From: JACCZX01 sp963824935
GTDB taxonomy: Bacteria; Pseudomonadota; Gammaproteobacteria; Burkholderiales; Burkholderiaceae_F
Reading direction: 5' to 3'
NCBI GenBank assembly: GCA_963824935.1
Contig: CAWGRF010000006.1
Location: 1 to 64,000, forward strand
Length of the DNA: 64,000 nucleotides
The position numbers and the translations under genes were made by a program. This document shows, piece by piece, positions 49,259 to 59,214 of this stretch. Positions within the stretch are counted from its first letter, which is position 1. Each line of letters opens with the position of its first letter. The notes under the pieces are model-generated. The model saw only the letters and a list, made by a program, of their open reading frames with translations. It was not told the DNA's origin and made no database searches.

Positions 49259-51229
49259 TTAGTCATTGATCGAGGCGAGCACTGGCGAACCATGCGTTTG
49301 AACCGGGTGCCGCGCGCTTGCAAAACTCTGCACCAGTTGCAGGTAGCGTTGCGACATCACCTCGATCGCAGCGGCATCGTCGATTTCGCCGGTGAACCAC
49401 GCGCGCGCCGTCTCGCCAAAAATGGTGCGGCCGACGGCAAAGCCGCGGCATGACGGCTGCGCTGCCGCTGCGGCCAGTTGTTCGGCCAACTCTTCGATCG
49501 GCGCATCCAGTCCGAGCATCAGCACGCCGCGGCAATGCGGGTCCGCGTCATGAATCGCGGCATCCAGCCGCTTCCATCCGAGCGCTCGCGTCGGCGCAGG
49601 CAGCTTCCACCAGTCCGGCAATATGCCGGCGGCCGCAATCGCTTTCACTGCGCCCACCAGCACGTCGTCGGCATCGCGGTGATCGCCCGCCACGAAAGGC
49701 GGAATGACTTCGAGCAACAGTTCGCGTCCGGAGTCTTCGCAAGCCGTCGACAGGTCGCGCAGTGCCTCGATCTGCTGATTCTTGAGCACCGGTGTGTCGT
49801 CGGCATCGAATGCCACCAGGCACTTGGCAAGATGGCGCGCCGGCCACTCGCGCAACATCGATTGCACATTGCGCCCGTACTCGAAGCGCAGTGGACGCGA
49901 GCCGGGATGCTCCACAGGCCGCGCGATCCACCAGCCGGACTCGTCGAGCTCCGGCAGCAGATCAGCGCCGTATCGATCGTCGACGATCAATCCGCAAGTG
50001 GCCCCCAGCGCGCGAGCGCGCTGACTGGCGTTCTGTGCGGCTCGAGCGACCAGATGCTTGAACTCGGAGATGCGAGCGAGCGGGATGTTCAGCTCGGACA
50101 CGAGCTGCTCGAAGGGGGCGCGATGGTCGAAGGCCAGAGCCGCGATCCACGGCGGCGCGGGCGGGCGCGTCGTCGCGCGGTGCAAGCGGTTCAGCACAAC
50201 GTCTTCACGCAGCCGCACGGTGGACGGGCCGTGCTGCAGGAAGTGTTCGAGTTCAATCTGCGTCGGAATCGCCGGAGCGCATCCGTGGCGCGACACCACC
50301 AGCGCACCGCACGCGTTGGCGCGGCGGCCGCAGTCGGCCAACGAAGCGTCGCGCAGCCATCCGCTCAGGAATCCCGCCATGAAAGCATCGCCCGCGCCGA
50401 GCACGTTGAAGACCTCGATCGGAAAACCGGGCACGTCGATCGGCCCCGCCCCGCGCGCTCCTGGATAAATAGTGCAGCCGGACTCGCCACGTTTCACGAC
50501 CAGCGTCGCCGCCGACGTTCGGCGCAGCGCGCGGACGGCGCTCTGCGAATCGCTCGTATCCGCGGCGATGCAAAACTCTTCCTCGGTGCCGACGATCAAA
50601 TCGCAGTCGACAACGATCGCTTGCAGGCGGGCGCTGACGGACGCTGCCTGCACATAGCGCCTTTCGCCGTCGGCGAGCGGCGCCAGCCCCCAGAGTACGG
50701 GCCGAAAGTCGATGTCGAGGATGACACTCGCTCCAGCAGCGTGCGCGGCTTCGATCACCGCGCGGCATGCGGCGTGGGTTCCCGGTTGCGACAGGTGTGT
50801 GCCGGAGATCAGCACCGATGCCGCTGAGGCGATAAAGCGCGGATCGACATCGGCCACATCAAGTGCCATATCGGCGCAGTGATCGCGATAAAACAGCAGC
50901 GGAAACGCGGTGCGGCTACGGATGCTCAGGAATGCGAGCGCGGTCAGGCGCTGCGGATCGAGCCGCACATGGCTGACGTCGACACCCTCGCGACTGAGCG
51001 AGTCGAGCACGAAGCGGCCATTCTGTTCGTCGCCGACGCGCGTCAGCATTGCGGCCCTCAGGCCGAGCCGCGCACAACCGACGGCGGTATTGGCCGGCGA
51101 GCCACCGAGGTAGCGCGCGAATGTCGTCACGTCTTCCAGGCGCGCGCCGATTTGTTCGCCGTAAAGGTCCACTGCGGCGCGCCCGACGCAAATGACGTCG
51201 AGTGTGTGAGCCCGGGCGCCGTCCTTCAT
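49259..51229 (-). CDS. iolC: Fused 5-dehydro-2-deoxygluconokinase / DUF2090 aldolase (IolC-IolJ type)
   Basis: A 656-residue two-domain protein. Residues 1-330 are a PfkB-type kinase: ARYLGGSPANTAVGCARLG near the start, and the ATP-site NVLGAGDAFMAGFLSGWL. Residues 345-640 are a DUF2090 TIM-barrel, starting IAALAFDHRAPFEQL and ending RGFAVGRTIFGETARAWFTG. This fusion is known in proteobacterial inositol operons, where it phosphorylates 2-deoxy-5-keto-gluconate and splits the phosphate into dihydroxyacetone phosphate and malonate semialdehyde. ATG 51229 overlaps the rpiR stop. Other inositol genes except iolA are missing here. Confidence 0.9.
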   Translation of the reverse strand: MKDGARAHTLDVICVGRAAVDLYGEQIGARLEDVTTFARYLGGSPANTAVGCARLGLRAAMLTRVGDEQNGRFVLDSLSREGVDVSHVRLDPQRLTALAFLSIRSRTAFPLLFYRDHCADMALDVADVDPRFIASAASVLISGTHLSQPGTHAACRAVIEAAHAAGASVILDIDFRPVLWGLAPLADGERRYVQAASVSARLQAIVVDCDLIVGTEEEFCIAADTSDSQSAVRALRRTSAATLVVKRGESGCTIYPGARGAGPIDVPGFPIEVFNVLGAGDAFMAGFLSGWLRDASLADCGRRANACGALVVSRHGCAPAIPTQIELEHFLQHGPSTVRLREDVVLNRLHRATTRPPAPPWIAALAFDHRAPFEQLVSELNIPLARISEFKHLVARAAQNASQRARALGATCGLIVDDRYGADLLPELDESGWWIARPVEHPGSRPLRFEYGRNVQSMLREWPARHLAKCLVAFDADDTPVLKNQQIEALRDLSTACEDSGRELLLEVIPPFVAGDHRDADDVLVGAVKAIAAAGILPDWWKLPAPTRALGWKRLDAAIHDADPHCRGVLMLGLDAPIEELAEQLAAAAAQPSCRGFAVGRTIFGETARAWFTGEIDDAAAIEVMSQRYLQLVQSFASARHPVQTHGSPVLASIND

Positions 51230-52131
51230 CGACGCGCCTTCTTCCTGCCGGCGCTTCTATTGGCCGCGCGCCGTCTTGTCGAGCGCTCGGCCAGCAGACG
51301 ATGACCGACCGCGACCACCAGCGACTGCGCCAGCACGATCGGCTCGACCAACGAGCGAAATGGGGCGCCGCCGTCATCGCCAATCGCGAGCGAAAGCGTG
51401 GCAACGCGGGTTAACGGCGAAAGCTTGCTGTCGGTGATCGCGATAACGGCGGCGCCGCGTTGTCGGCAACTGTCGGCGATCTCGATCACTTCGCCGGTGT
51501 AGTTACGAAAGCTGATCGCGATGATGACCTCATCGGCATCGATACGCGAAGCGAACTCGCGATTCATGCCGCCCACGTTGTCGAGCAGTTGTGTTCGCAC
51601 TTCAAGCTGATTGAGTGCGTACGCGAGATAGGCGGCGACCGGAAACGAGCGCCTTGCGGCCAGCAGGTTGATCTGCGAGGCGTTCGCGATCAACTCGACT
51701 GCCTGCGCCAGCAAGCGGTCATCGATCGCGTGCTGGAAGCGCTGCAACTCTTCGATCGCGTGGCCCGCTTGCGAGCGAAATACGGCGCCCGGCGATGTGG
51801 TCTTTGGTTCTCTCGATTGCAGCCGCTCGATACGTTCGCGATACGTCAGCGTGCGCGTGCGCAACTGTGTTCGAAACAGCTGGCGCAACTCGGCAAAACC
51901 ATCGCAGTCGACCGCGGCGGCAAAACGCACCAGCGCCGACGGCTGCACGCCGATCTGTTCGGCCAGTTGAGCGGCAGTTCCGAGCGCAAAGTCCTCGGGT
52001 GCGTCGAGCGCGAAGCGCGCGATGCGCTGCAGTTGACCGGGCAGCCGGGGAAAGCGCTCGGTGATTCGCCCGGCCAGCGCTTCGTAGCTGCCGGGGCGAT
52101 TGCTTGAGCCGGTCAGAGCCGTTGACTGCAT
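51226..52131 (-). CDS. RpiR/MurR-family transcriptional regulator
   Basis: A 301-residue repressor or activator. The N-terminal HTH (FALDAPEDFALGTAAQLAEQ, IGVQPSALVRFA) is followed by a SIS sugar-phosphate-binding domain (INLLAARRSFPVAAYLAYAL; EVIIAISFRNYTGEVIEIA). RpiR proteins commonly sense phosphorylated sugars, so the kinase product is a likely inducer. It is the first gene of the leftward operon, facing livM across a 110-base promoter region. Basic tail (RRRAANRSAGRKKARR). Confidence 0.92.
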   Translation of the reverse strand: MQSTALTGSSNRPGSYEALAGRITERFPRLPGQLQRIARFALDAPEDFALGTAAQLAEQIGVQPSALVRFAAAVDCDGFAELRQLFRTQLRTRTLTYRERIERLQSREPKTTSPGAVFRSQAGHAIEELQRFQHAIDDRLLAQAVELIANASQINLLAARRSFPVAAYLAYALNQLEVRTQLLDNVGGMNREFASRIDADEVIIAISFRNYTGEVIEIADSCRQRGAAVIAITDSKLSPLTRVATLSLAIGDDGGAPFRSLVEPIVLAQSLVVAVGHRLLAERSTRRRAANRSAGRKKARR

Positions 52132-52241
52132 GTGGATCGTTCTACGTTCTAACAAATAAAAAGAGCCATTGCGTCCGGCCAGAATAGAACGTAAATTACG
52201 TTTTGTCCAGAAACAGAACAAATATTCTATTGCGGAACGGG
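52132..52241. promoter_or_regulatory. Divergent promoter region with repeated GTTCTA/TAGAAC and a palindrome
   Basis: The 110 bases between rpiR and livM are AT-richer than the surroundings. GTTCTA occurs at 52139-52144 and 52146-52151 and inverted as TAGAAC at 52185-52190. ACGTAAATTACGT at 52189-52201 is a perfect palindrome. AGAATA (52181-52186) and TATTCT (52223-52228) form a wider inverted pair. These are good candidates for RpiR operators controlling both arms. Exact promoter boxes cannot be fixed. Confidence 0.5.
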
Positions 52242-53264
52242 ATGACGGGAGTCTTGAGCACACCAGCGCAAGTCGTCGTGCCGCCTTTCGCGCCCGCACC
52301 GGCGCCACGGTTCGCACTCGGCTACGGCGTGGTGCTGGCACTGTTCGCCACCAGCCCTCTGTGGCTGGGCGCGGTGGGGCTCTATCAGTACATCGCGCTC
52401 GAAGTCCTGATCTGGAGCCTGTACGCGCTGGGCTACAACCTGCTGCTTGGTTACGGCGGCTTGCCGTCGTTCGGTCACGGCGCTTTTTTCGGTACGGGTG
52501 CGTATGCGGCGGGGCTCGCGTTAAAGCACGCGGATGTGGGGCTGCTCGGCGGCATGGGCGCTGCTGTCGTCGCCGCGGCACTCTTGGGCGTGGTGGTGGC
52601 CGCGTTCATATCGCATCGACGCGGCATCTACTACGCATTGATGACGATCGCCTTCGGGCAGTTGGCGTGGTTCGTTTCGATCAAGTGGCACAGTGTGACC
52701 GGCGGCGAGGACGGACTGCTCAATATTCCGCGCCCGCCGCTCGATCTCGGGTTCGTGCAACTGTCGTTGACGTCGCACGCGGCGCTTTTCTATTTCGCGC
52801 TGGCGCTGTTCGCGGTGATCGCATGGGCGCTGTGGTACCTGATCGATACGCCGTTCGGGCGCGTGCTCGGAGCGGTCAAGCAGAACGAAATGCGTGCGGC
52901 GTATTGCGGCCACAACGTCTGGCTCGTCAAGTTCACCGTCTTCGTGATGTCGTGTGCGATCGCGGGGCTTGCGGGCGGGCTGTTCGCACTGGCGCAACAG
53001 TCCGCCTATCCGAACGTGATGAGTCTGAACAACTCGGGCTATGTGGTGATGATGGTGCTGATCGGCGGCGGATTGGTCAGCTTCTGGGGGCCGGTCATCG
53101 GCGCCGTGTTCTTCATCGTCGCGCGCGATCTGCTCGGTGCGTACACCGAAACCTGGCTCCTCTGGTACGGGCTGTTGTTCATGGCGGTGGTGCTGTTCAA
53201 GCCCGAAGGCATCGCGGGCATCGTCGATCAGCTTCGCAGGCGCACGCGCGCCCACGGTGCGTGA
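52242..53264 (+). CDS. livM: Branched-chain-type ABC transporter permease (LivM family)
   Basis: A 340-residue permease with about 9-10 helices. LVIWSLYALGYNLLLGYGG-like sequence and GHGAFFGTGAY are the standard LivM signatures, followed by YYALMTIAFGQLAWF and GLVSFWGPVIGAVFF. ATG 52242 gives the family start; an upstream in-frame start at 52203 would enter the operator region. The TGA overlaps the livG ATG. Partner of the livH-like permease on the other arm. Confidence 0.92.
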   Translation: MTGVLSTPAQVVVPPFAPAPAPRFALGYGVVLALFATSPLWLGAVGLYQYIALEVLIWSLYALGYNLLLGYGGLPSFGHGAFFGTGAYAAGLALKHADVGLLGGMGAAVVAAALLGVVVAAFISHRRGIYYALMTIAFGQLAWFVSIKWHSVTGGEDGLLNIPRPPLDLGFVQLSLTSHAALFYFALALFAVIAWALWYLIDTPFGRVLGAVKQNEMRAAYCGHNVWLVKFTVFVMSCAIAGLAGGLFALAQQSAYPNVMSLNNSGYVVMMVLIGGGLVSFWGPVIGAVFFIVARDLLGAYTETWLLWYGLLFMAVVLFKPEGIAGIVDQLRRRTRAHGA

Positions 53265-54008
53265 TGCCGTTGCTCGAAGCTCATCGTCTGCACAAGCGTT
53301 TCGGGCAACAGATCGTGCTCGACGACGTCTCGTTTGCAGTTGAAACAGGCGAGCTGGCAGGAATCATCGGGCCGAACGGTGCCGGCAAGACAACGTTCTT
53401 CAACGTCATGACCGGACGCTACCGGCCCGAGCGCGGGCAGGTGTTCTTCGACGGCCGCGACATTACCGGCGCATCGCCTGCGTCGATCGCGCGCGCCGGC
53501 ATCTCGCGCTCGTTCCAGCTGATGAACCTGTTCGATAGCTACAGCGCGCTCGACAACGTGATCGTCGCCATGCGGCCGATCATGCAGACGGCATTTCGCA
53601 TGGTCGGACAAGTGCGTCGCGATTCGTCGTTGCAAGCACGGGCCGCTCAGCTGCTCGCCGACGTCGGCCTTGCGGGTAAAGAGCACTTGCCGGCCAAAGG
53701 CCTTGCATATGGCGATCGTCGGTGCCTGGAGATTGCCGTCGCTCTGGCGCCCGAGCCGCGGCTGCTGTTTCTCGACGAGCCGACGGCCGGCATGGGCGCG
53801 CAGGGTGCGCGCCGCCTGACCGGTCTGATCGAACGTCTGCGCCAGCGCACGACGATCGTCGTCATCGAGCACGACATGCCGTTCCTGTTTCGCATCGCCG
53901 ATCGCATCTCGGTCATTCAGTGGGGGCAGGTGATCGCGCAGGGCACGCCGGCCGAGCTGCGCGCCGATCCGTGGGTAGCGCGCAGCAATCTTGGGAGCTG
54001 TTGCCTGA
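53264..54008 (+). CDS. livG: Branched-chain-type ABC transporter ATP-binding protein (LivG family)
   Basis: About 247 residues. Walker A is GPNGAGKTTFFNVMTG, the Q-loop region is ISRSFQLMNLF, the signature is the variant LAYGDRRCLEIA, and Walker B is LLFLDEPTAGMG, with the switch histidine in VIEHDMPF. As sequenced, the frame runs past the expected stop straight into the livF ATG in the same frame. A one-base change near 54005 would give TGA at 54006-54008 and the overlap usual between livG and livF. Confidence 0.9.
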
Positions 54009-54702
54009 TGCTGCAGGTTGACGGCATCGCACGTTCTACGGCGAGACGCAGGCGTTGTTCGATGTTTCGCTGCGAGTCGGCGCCGGCGAAGTGGTCGCGC
54101 TGCTCGGCGCGACCGGCGCCGGCAAAACGACGACGCTGCGATCGATCCTGGGGCTGACTCCGGCGCGCAGCGGCACGATTCGCTTTGACGGCCGTGACGT
54201 TACGCATCAGAGCACGCACAAGATCGCGCGCTCGGGCGTCGCGTGGGTGCCTGAAGAGCGCCGTGTGGTGCCGAGCCTGACGGTCAGGCGCAATTTGACG
54301 ATCGCCGAAAAGCGCACCAAGTTCCGACGCTGGACGATCGGCGAGTGCTGCGAAATTTTCAGCGCGCTTGAATATCTGCTCGATCGTGACAGCGAGAATC
54401 TTTCCGGTGGCGAGATGCAGATGGTCGCCATTTCGCGCGCATTGCTCGGCAGCCCCGGCTTGGTGCTGATGGACGAGCCGAGCCAGGGCCTGGCACCGAA
54501 AGTGGTGCAGGACGTGATGCGCACAGTGCAGCGGCTCAAGAAGGAGGGTGTCGGCGTGTTGCTGGTCGAGCAGCATGTCGGTGCGGCGCTCGACGTGGCC
54601 GATCGTGTCGTCGTGCTCGATCACGGCACGGTCGCGCATCAGGGTTCGGCGTCCGAGTTGCGCAACGACGCCGCACAGCGCGCTCGCCTGCTCGGGGCAT
54701 GA
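54008..54702 (+). CDS. livF: Branched-chain-type ABC transporter ATP-binding protein (LivF family), frameshifted
   Basis: About 231 residues. It starts MLQVDGIAR, then a missing T near 54041 breaks the frame; restored, the sequence reads RFYGETQALFDVSLRVG. Walker A is GATGAGKTTTLRSILG, signature LSGGEMQMVAISRALLG, Walker B LVLMDEPSQGL, and switch LLVEQH. It is the second ATPase of the liv-type importer. Confidence 0.88.
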
Positions 54703-54712
54703 TTGATTCGCC

Positions 54713-55332
54713 ATGACTGATCTGCTGCGCGTTCAATCGTTGCGCAAGGAATATCGAAGGAGCCGCTGGTCCCGCACGCCGAGTTTCGTGCTGCAGGCTG
54801 ACCTCGCGTTCACGCGAGCCCGCCATTGTCGGCGTGCTGGGCCCGAACGGATCCGGCAAGACGACGCTATTTGAGTTGATCACCGGGTCAAACCAGCCGA
54901 CAGCGGGGATAGTGCAGGTCGCCGGGCAGGATATCCATCGCGTACGGCGCAGTGAGCGCGGACAGCTCGCGCGGCATTACCACCAGTCGTATCAAATCCG
55001 GCGCTTCCGCTCCTGGAAGCCCGAGATGTTGCTCGCACGCGCCGCGCGTGATGAAGCGCTGGTGCATCTGTTCGATGAGCCGCAGCTGAACACCCAGGAC
55101 GGCTACATCGGCTTCATGCTGCGGTTCTTTCGACCAGCTGCGCCGGCGCGACCGCCTGTTGTTCGTCTGCCTGCACCCGCAGGAGCCGTGGCAGGTCGAA
55201 CTGCTGCGCGAGATCGCGGAGAGTTTTGTATTCGTAGACCGCGGCCGCGTCACCGAACATCCATCGTTCGACGACTTGATACGAGTGCCGGCTGCGCGTG
55301 ACTACCTCGGTCATCTGGTCGGCGCAAAATAG
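54713..55332 (+). CDS. Atypical third ABC-type ATP-binding protein, frameshifted
   Basis: About 206 residues. Walker A (GVLGPNGSGKTTLFELITG) and a Walker B-like VHLFDEPQLNTQDGY are clear, and RLLFVCLHPQEPWQ may hold the switch histidine. However, the stretch between the Q-loop-like HQSYQ and Walker B is only about 30 residues and lacks the LSGGQ signature and most of the helical subdomain. Two single-base breaks occur, near 54815 and 55131; correcting them gives one open frame to TAG 55330-55332. Whether the short middle is real or another error cannot be told. It lies between livF and the iolA-like gene. Confidence 0.7.
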
Positions 55333-55364
55333 CGGTCTGCGAATTACCGAGCGACGGAGCAGTG

Positions 55365-56881
55365 ATGGGAAAGAGCGAACAGGCGCTGGCCGATATCACG
55401 CACTGGATCGGCGGGCAGCGCGTAACTGGTGCGCCGGCTCGAACCGGCCAGGTGTTCAACCCGGCGACCGGCGATGTCACCGGATCGGTGCGGTTGGCCG
55501 ACGCCAGCACCGTCGACGCAGCGGTCAAAGCGGCGCTGGGTGCGTGGCCGGCATGGAGCGAAACGTCGCCGCCGAACCGAGCGCGCGTGATGTTTCGCTT
55601 CAAGGAGGTGCTCGAGCGCAACCTTGACGCGCTTGCGACGATCATCACGCACGAGCACGGAAAAGTGTTCAGCGACGCGAAGGGCGAAGTCCAGCGCGGC
55701 ATCGAGGTCGTCGAATTCGCGTGTGGAGCGCCGCAACTGCTGAAGACGCAGTTTTCGGACAACATCGGCGGTGGCATCGACAACTATTCGTTGCGCCAGC
55801 CGCTCGGCGTCGTCGCCGGCATCACGCCGTTCAATTTCCCGGCGATGGTGCCGATGTGGATGTTTCCGCTGGCGCTGGTCTGCGGCAACACGTTCGTGCT
55901 GAAGCCGTCGGAGCGCGATCCGTCGGCGTCGCTGATGCTGGCCGAGCTGCTGCAGCAAGCCGGCCTGCCCGACGGCGCGTTCAACGTCGTGCAGGGCGAC
56001 AAGGAAGCGGTCGATGCGATTCTTGCCCACAAAGGAATCGCCGCGGTCAGCTTTGTCGGCTCGACGCCGATTGCCGAATACATCCACGCTGAAGGCACGC
56101 GCCACGGCAAGCGGGTGCAGGCCCTCGGCGGCGCCAAGAATCACATGATCGTGATGCCCGATGCCGATCTCGATCAAGCCGCTGATGCACTGATCGGTGC
56201 AGCCTATGGATCGGCCGGAGAGCGCTGCATGGCGGTCTCGGTCTGCGTGGCAGTGGGTGACGTCGCCGACGCGCTGATCGACCGATTGAAATCACGCATC
56301 GGCGCATTGCGCATCAAGGGCGGCATGGACGCACAGACGCCGACATCGGGCCGCTGGTCACCGGCGCACATCGTGAAAAGGTGCTCGGCTATATCGATCA
56401 GGGCGTGGCCGACGGTGCGCGGATCGTGTGCGATGGGCGAACGCACGAAGCGACCACGCAAGCGGGATTCTTTCTCGGTGCAACGCTGTTCGACAAAGTC
56501 GAGCCGTCGATGCAGATTTATCAGGACGAGATCTTCGGGCCCGTGCTGTGCGTCACGCGCGTGCCTGACCTCGCAGCGGCGCTCGAGATGGTCAACTCAC
56601 ACGAGTATGGCAATGGCGTCGCGTGTTACACGTCCGACGGCGGGACTGCACGGGAATTTGCACGCAGTGTGCGAATCGGCATGGTCGGCATCAACGTACC
56701 GATTCCGGTGCCGATGGCGTTTCACTCATTCGGCGGCTGGAAGCGCTCGCTGTTCGGCGACTACCACGCGTACGGCGAAGAAGGCGTGCGCTTCTACACG
56801 CGCTACAAGTCAGTGATGCAGCGCTGGCCCGATGCCGCGATGACCAAAGGGCCCGAGTTCATGATGCCGGTGAACAAATAG
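55365..56881 (+). CDS. mmsA: CoA-acylating methylmalonate/malonate semialdehyde dehydrogenase, frameshifted
   Basis: About 505 residues, the aldehyde dehydrogenase that turns malonate or methylmalonate semialdehyde plus CoA into acetyl-CoA or propionyl-CoA with CO2 release (MmsA/IolA). Signs are GITPFNFPAMVPMWMFPLA, the cofactor region SFVGSTPIAEYI, and the catalytic cysteine in GSAGERCMAVSVCV. A one-base break near 56338 separates the two ORFs; corrected, it reads DIGPLVTGAHREKVLGY. ATG 55365 follows a GGAG site. With the IolC-IolJ fusion across the locus it completes the route to acetyl-CoA. Confidence 0.92.
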
Positions 56882-56906
56882 CCGATAGCCGGCATGGCCC
56901 GCAGCG

Positions 56907-59165
56907 ATGCTAAAGAAGGTAGCGATCGGCGTTGGAATTGTCGCTGCGCTGTTGCTGCTGGCGGGCGTCGCCGCGGCTTTGCTGGTCGATGTCAACAGCT
57001 ACAAGCCGACGATAGAGCGCAGGGTCGCCGACGCGACCGGCCGCAAGCTCACGATCGATGGCCCGTTGTCGCTGCGGCTCTTTCCACGCCTCGGGGTAGC
57101 GCTACCGAAAAGCACGCTGTCAGAGCAAGGCGGTGACCGTGCATTTGCGTCGCTGTCGTCGGCCAGCGTTGCGGTTGCCTGGCTGCCGCTACTACGCGGC
57201 CAGATCGTTATCGATCAAGTCAGTCTCAACGGCTTGCAAGCAACGGTCGAGCGCAAAGTAGACGGCCGCACCAGCATCGACGATCTACTGCGGCGCCGAG
57301 AGGATGCGCCGAAGGCAAAAGGCGACACCTCCGAATCGAAGGCGACCAGCGTTTCAATTCGCGGCATTGCTTTGAACGACGCCAATCTGACGTTACGTTC
57401 TGCCGACGGCAGCACGATCACGCTATCGAAGTTGGATCTGGAAGTCGACGACCTCGGCGCCGCCGACTACAAGCCGGTTCAAGTTTCTGCATCAGTGACG
57501 TCGACCAAGCCGGCGCTGGTTGCCGACCTGACGTTGGCTGCTGAGATGCAGGTGGACGCGGCCAGCAGCCGCTACGGCGTGCGTGATCTCACGGGGTCGG
57601 TGAAGGGCACTTTCGACCAGCAGCCGATGGAAGTCAGGTTGGCCGCTGTGCGTGCGGCCTGGCAGCCGCTGATCGTCGAAGTTGAAAAGCTTGCGCTCAG
57701 CGGCTCAGGCAAACGCGGGTCCGATGCGTTCGAGCTGAAGTTCACGGCGCCGCGATTTGCCGTAAGCGAGTCGCGCGCCACTTCTGATCCGGTCGAGTTG
57801 GTTGTGACATCGAAGGGCGCGCAGCGGCTCGAGCTGCGCGTCACCGGCGAAGGGATTAAAGGGACGGCGGCAGCCTTCGAAGCCACGATTGCAGCGACGT
57901 TCAAGCGAGATGCCGGTTCGGAACACACCGAGGGGAAACTGACGAGCCCGTTGCGGGCAAGTCTCGACGCAATGACCTTCGAGTTCCCGCAGCTGGTCGC
58001 CGACTTCGTCTCGACGCATCCGAACTTGCCGCAGAAAACGGTCAAAGTGTTGCTCGGCGGCAGCGCGTCGATCGATGTCAAGCGCGAGCTGGCTGCGCTG
58101 AGACTCAAAAGCGGACTCGACGACATCAATCTGGCAGGCAGCCTTGATATCAACGGCTTTAAGCAGCCGCGTATTGCGTTCGATGTCTCTGCCGATCAAC
58201 TGGACCTTGATCGACACTTTCCGCCCGCACCGAAGAGCGTCGGAACTGCTGCCACGTCGCAGAGTAAGAGCCTTCCTGCCGATTCCAAGGTCGATCTCTC
58301 AGCGCTGCGCGAAGTTCACGCCTCGGGCAAAGCACGGATCGGCAAATTGCGCGTGCGCGGGATCAACGCGACCGATGTGCGGTTCACTCTGCGAGCAAAC
58401 GACGGCAAGCTCGACGTTGCGCCGCTAACCGCACGACTATACGAGGGCACAGCGAATGTGAAGCTTGCCGCACGCGCCGACGGCAATCGAATCAGCGGAG
58501 CAGGTGCGATGTCCGGCATAGCGCTGAAGCCGTTCGTGGCCGACCTCGGTGGATCTGCGAAGGTCGAGGGCAAGGCAAATTTGAAGTTCGATCTGTCCAC
58601 TTCCGGCGCAACCACCGCTGCGCTGAAAAGAAACCTCGACGGTTCACTGTCGATCGCGGTGCGCGACGGCGCGATCCGCGGTATCGATGTGGTCCAGATC
58701 ATTACGGGCGCGCTCAGTTTCATCACCGCACGACAGACACAAACGGGCACGCTCGACGAAGCGAAGCTGACGCGCTTCTCGAGTCTGACCGCGAGCGCGC
58801 AGATCGATAATGGGATCGCCAACAGCAAGGATCTGCAGGCGACTTCGCCCGGGCTTAACATCGCCGGAAGTGGGCGATTGGATCTCGTCAAAGAGGAGCT
58901 CGGTTACGTGCTGCGCGCCCAAATGACGGCGAGCCCGCTGGGTGCGGATCGACGCATCGTCAATGCGTTGCTTGGCTACACGGTGCCGATACAAATCGCT
59001 GGTCCGCTCGATTCACTGAGTTATCGAGTCGACTGGGCTGCTGTGGCGACCGACGCGCTGACGCGAGGGGCCCTTGGCGGTGTCGGTGCGCCGGTGGTCG
59101 AAGAAGTCTTCAAGGGAATCGGTAGCGTGCTCGGCGGAAAGAAGAAAGACGGTGCGAAGAAATAA
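56907..59165 (+). CDS. asmA: AsmA family protein
   Basis: A 752-residue envelope protein anchored by an N-terminal helix (KVAIGVGIVAALLLLAGVAAALLV, in part) with most of the chain in the periplasm. AsmA_N features include DVNSYKPTIERRVADATGRK and LDGPLSL-like TIDGPLSLRLFPRLGVALP; the C-terminal AsmA_2 region has GSLSIAVRDGAIRGIDVVQI. The family is thought to bridge lipids between inner and outer membranes and affect outer-membrane assembly. ORF intact. It is not obviously tied to the upstream catabolic locus. Confidence 0.9.
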   Translation: MLKKVAIGVGIVAALLLLAGVAAALLVDVNSYKPTIERRVADATGRKLTIDGPLSLRLFPRLGVALPKSTLSEQGGDRAFASLSSASVAVAWLPLLRGQIVIDQVSLNGLQATVERKVDGRTSIDDLLRRREDAPKAKGDTSESKATSVSIRGIALNDANLTLRSADGSTITLSKLDLEVDDLGAADYKPVQVSASVTSTKPALVADLTLAAEMQVDAASSRYGVRDLTGSVKGTFDQQPMEVRLAAVRAAWQPLIVEVEKLALSGSGKRGSDAFELKFTAPRFAVSESRATSDPVELVVTSKGAQRLELRVTGEGIKGTAAAFEATIAATFKRDAGSEHTEGKLTSPLRASLDAMTFEFPQLVADFVSTHPNLPQKTVKVLLGGSASIDVKRELAALRLKSGLDDINLAGSLDINGFKQPRIAFDVSADQLDLDRHFPPAPKSVGTAATSQSKSLPADSKVDLSALREVHASGKARIGKLRVRGINATDVRFTLRANDGKLDVAPLTARLYEGTANVKLAARADGNRISGAGAMSGIALKPFVADLGGSAKVEGKANLKFDLSTSGATTAALKRNLDGSLSIAVRDGAIRGIDVVQIITGALSFITARQTQTGTLDEAKLTRFSSLTASAQIDNGIANSKDLQATSPGLNIAGSGRLDLVKEELGYVLRAQMTASPLGADRRIVNALLGYTVPIQIAGPLDSLSYRVDWAAVATDALTRGALGGVGAPVVEEVFKGIGSVLGGKKKDGAKK

Positions 59166-59214
59166 CCGTACCTTTAAGTGAGCACTGACTGGAAGTGCAA
59201 AGAAAGGGAAACTG

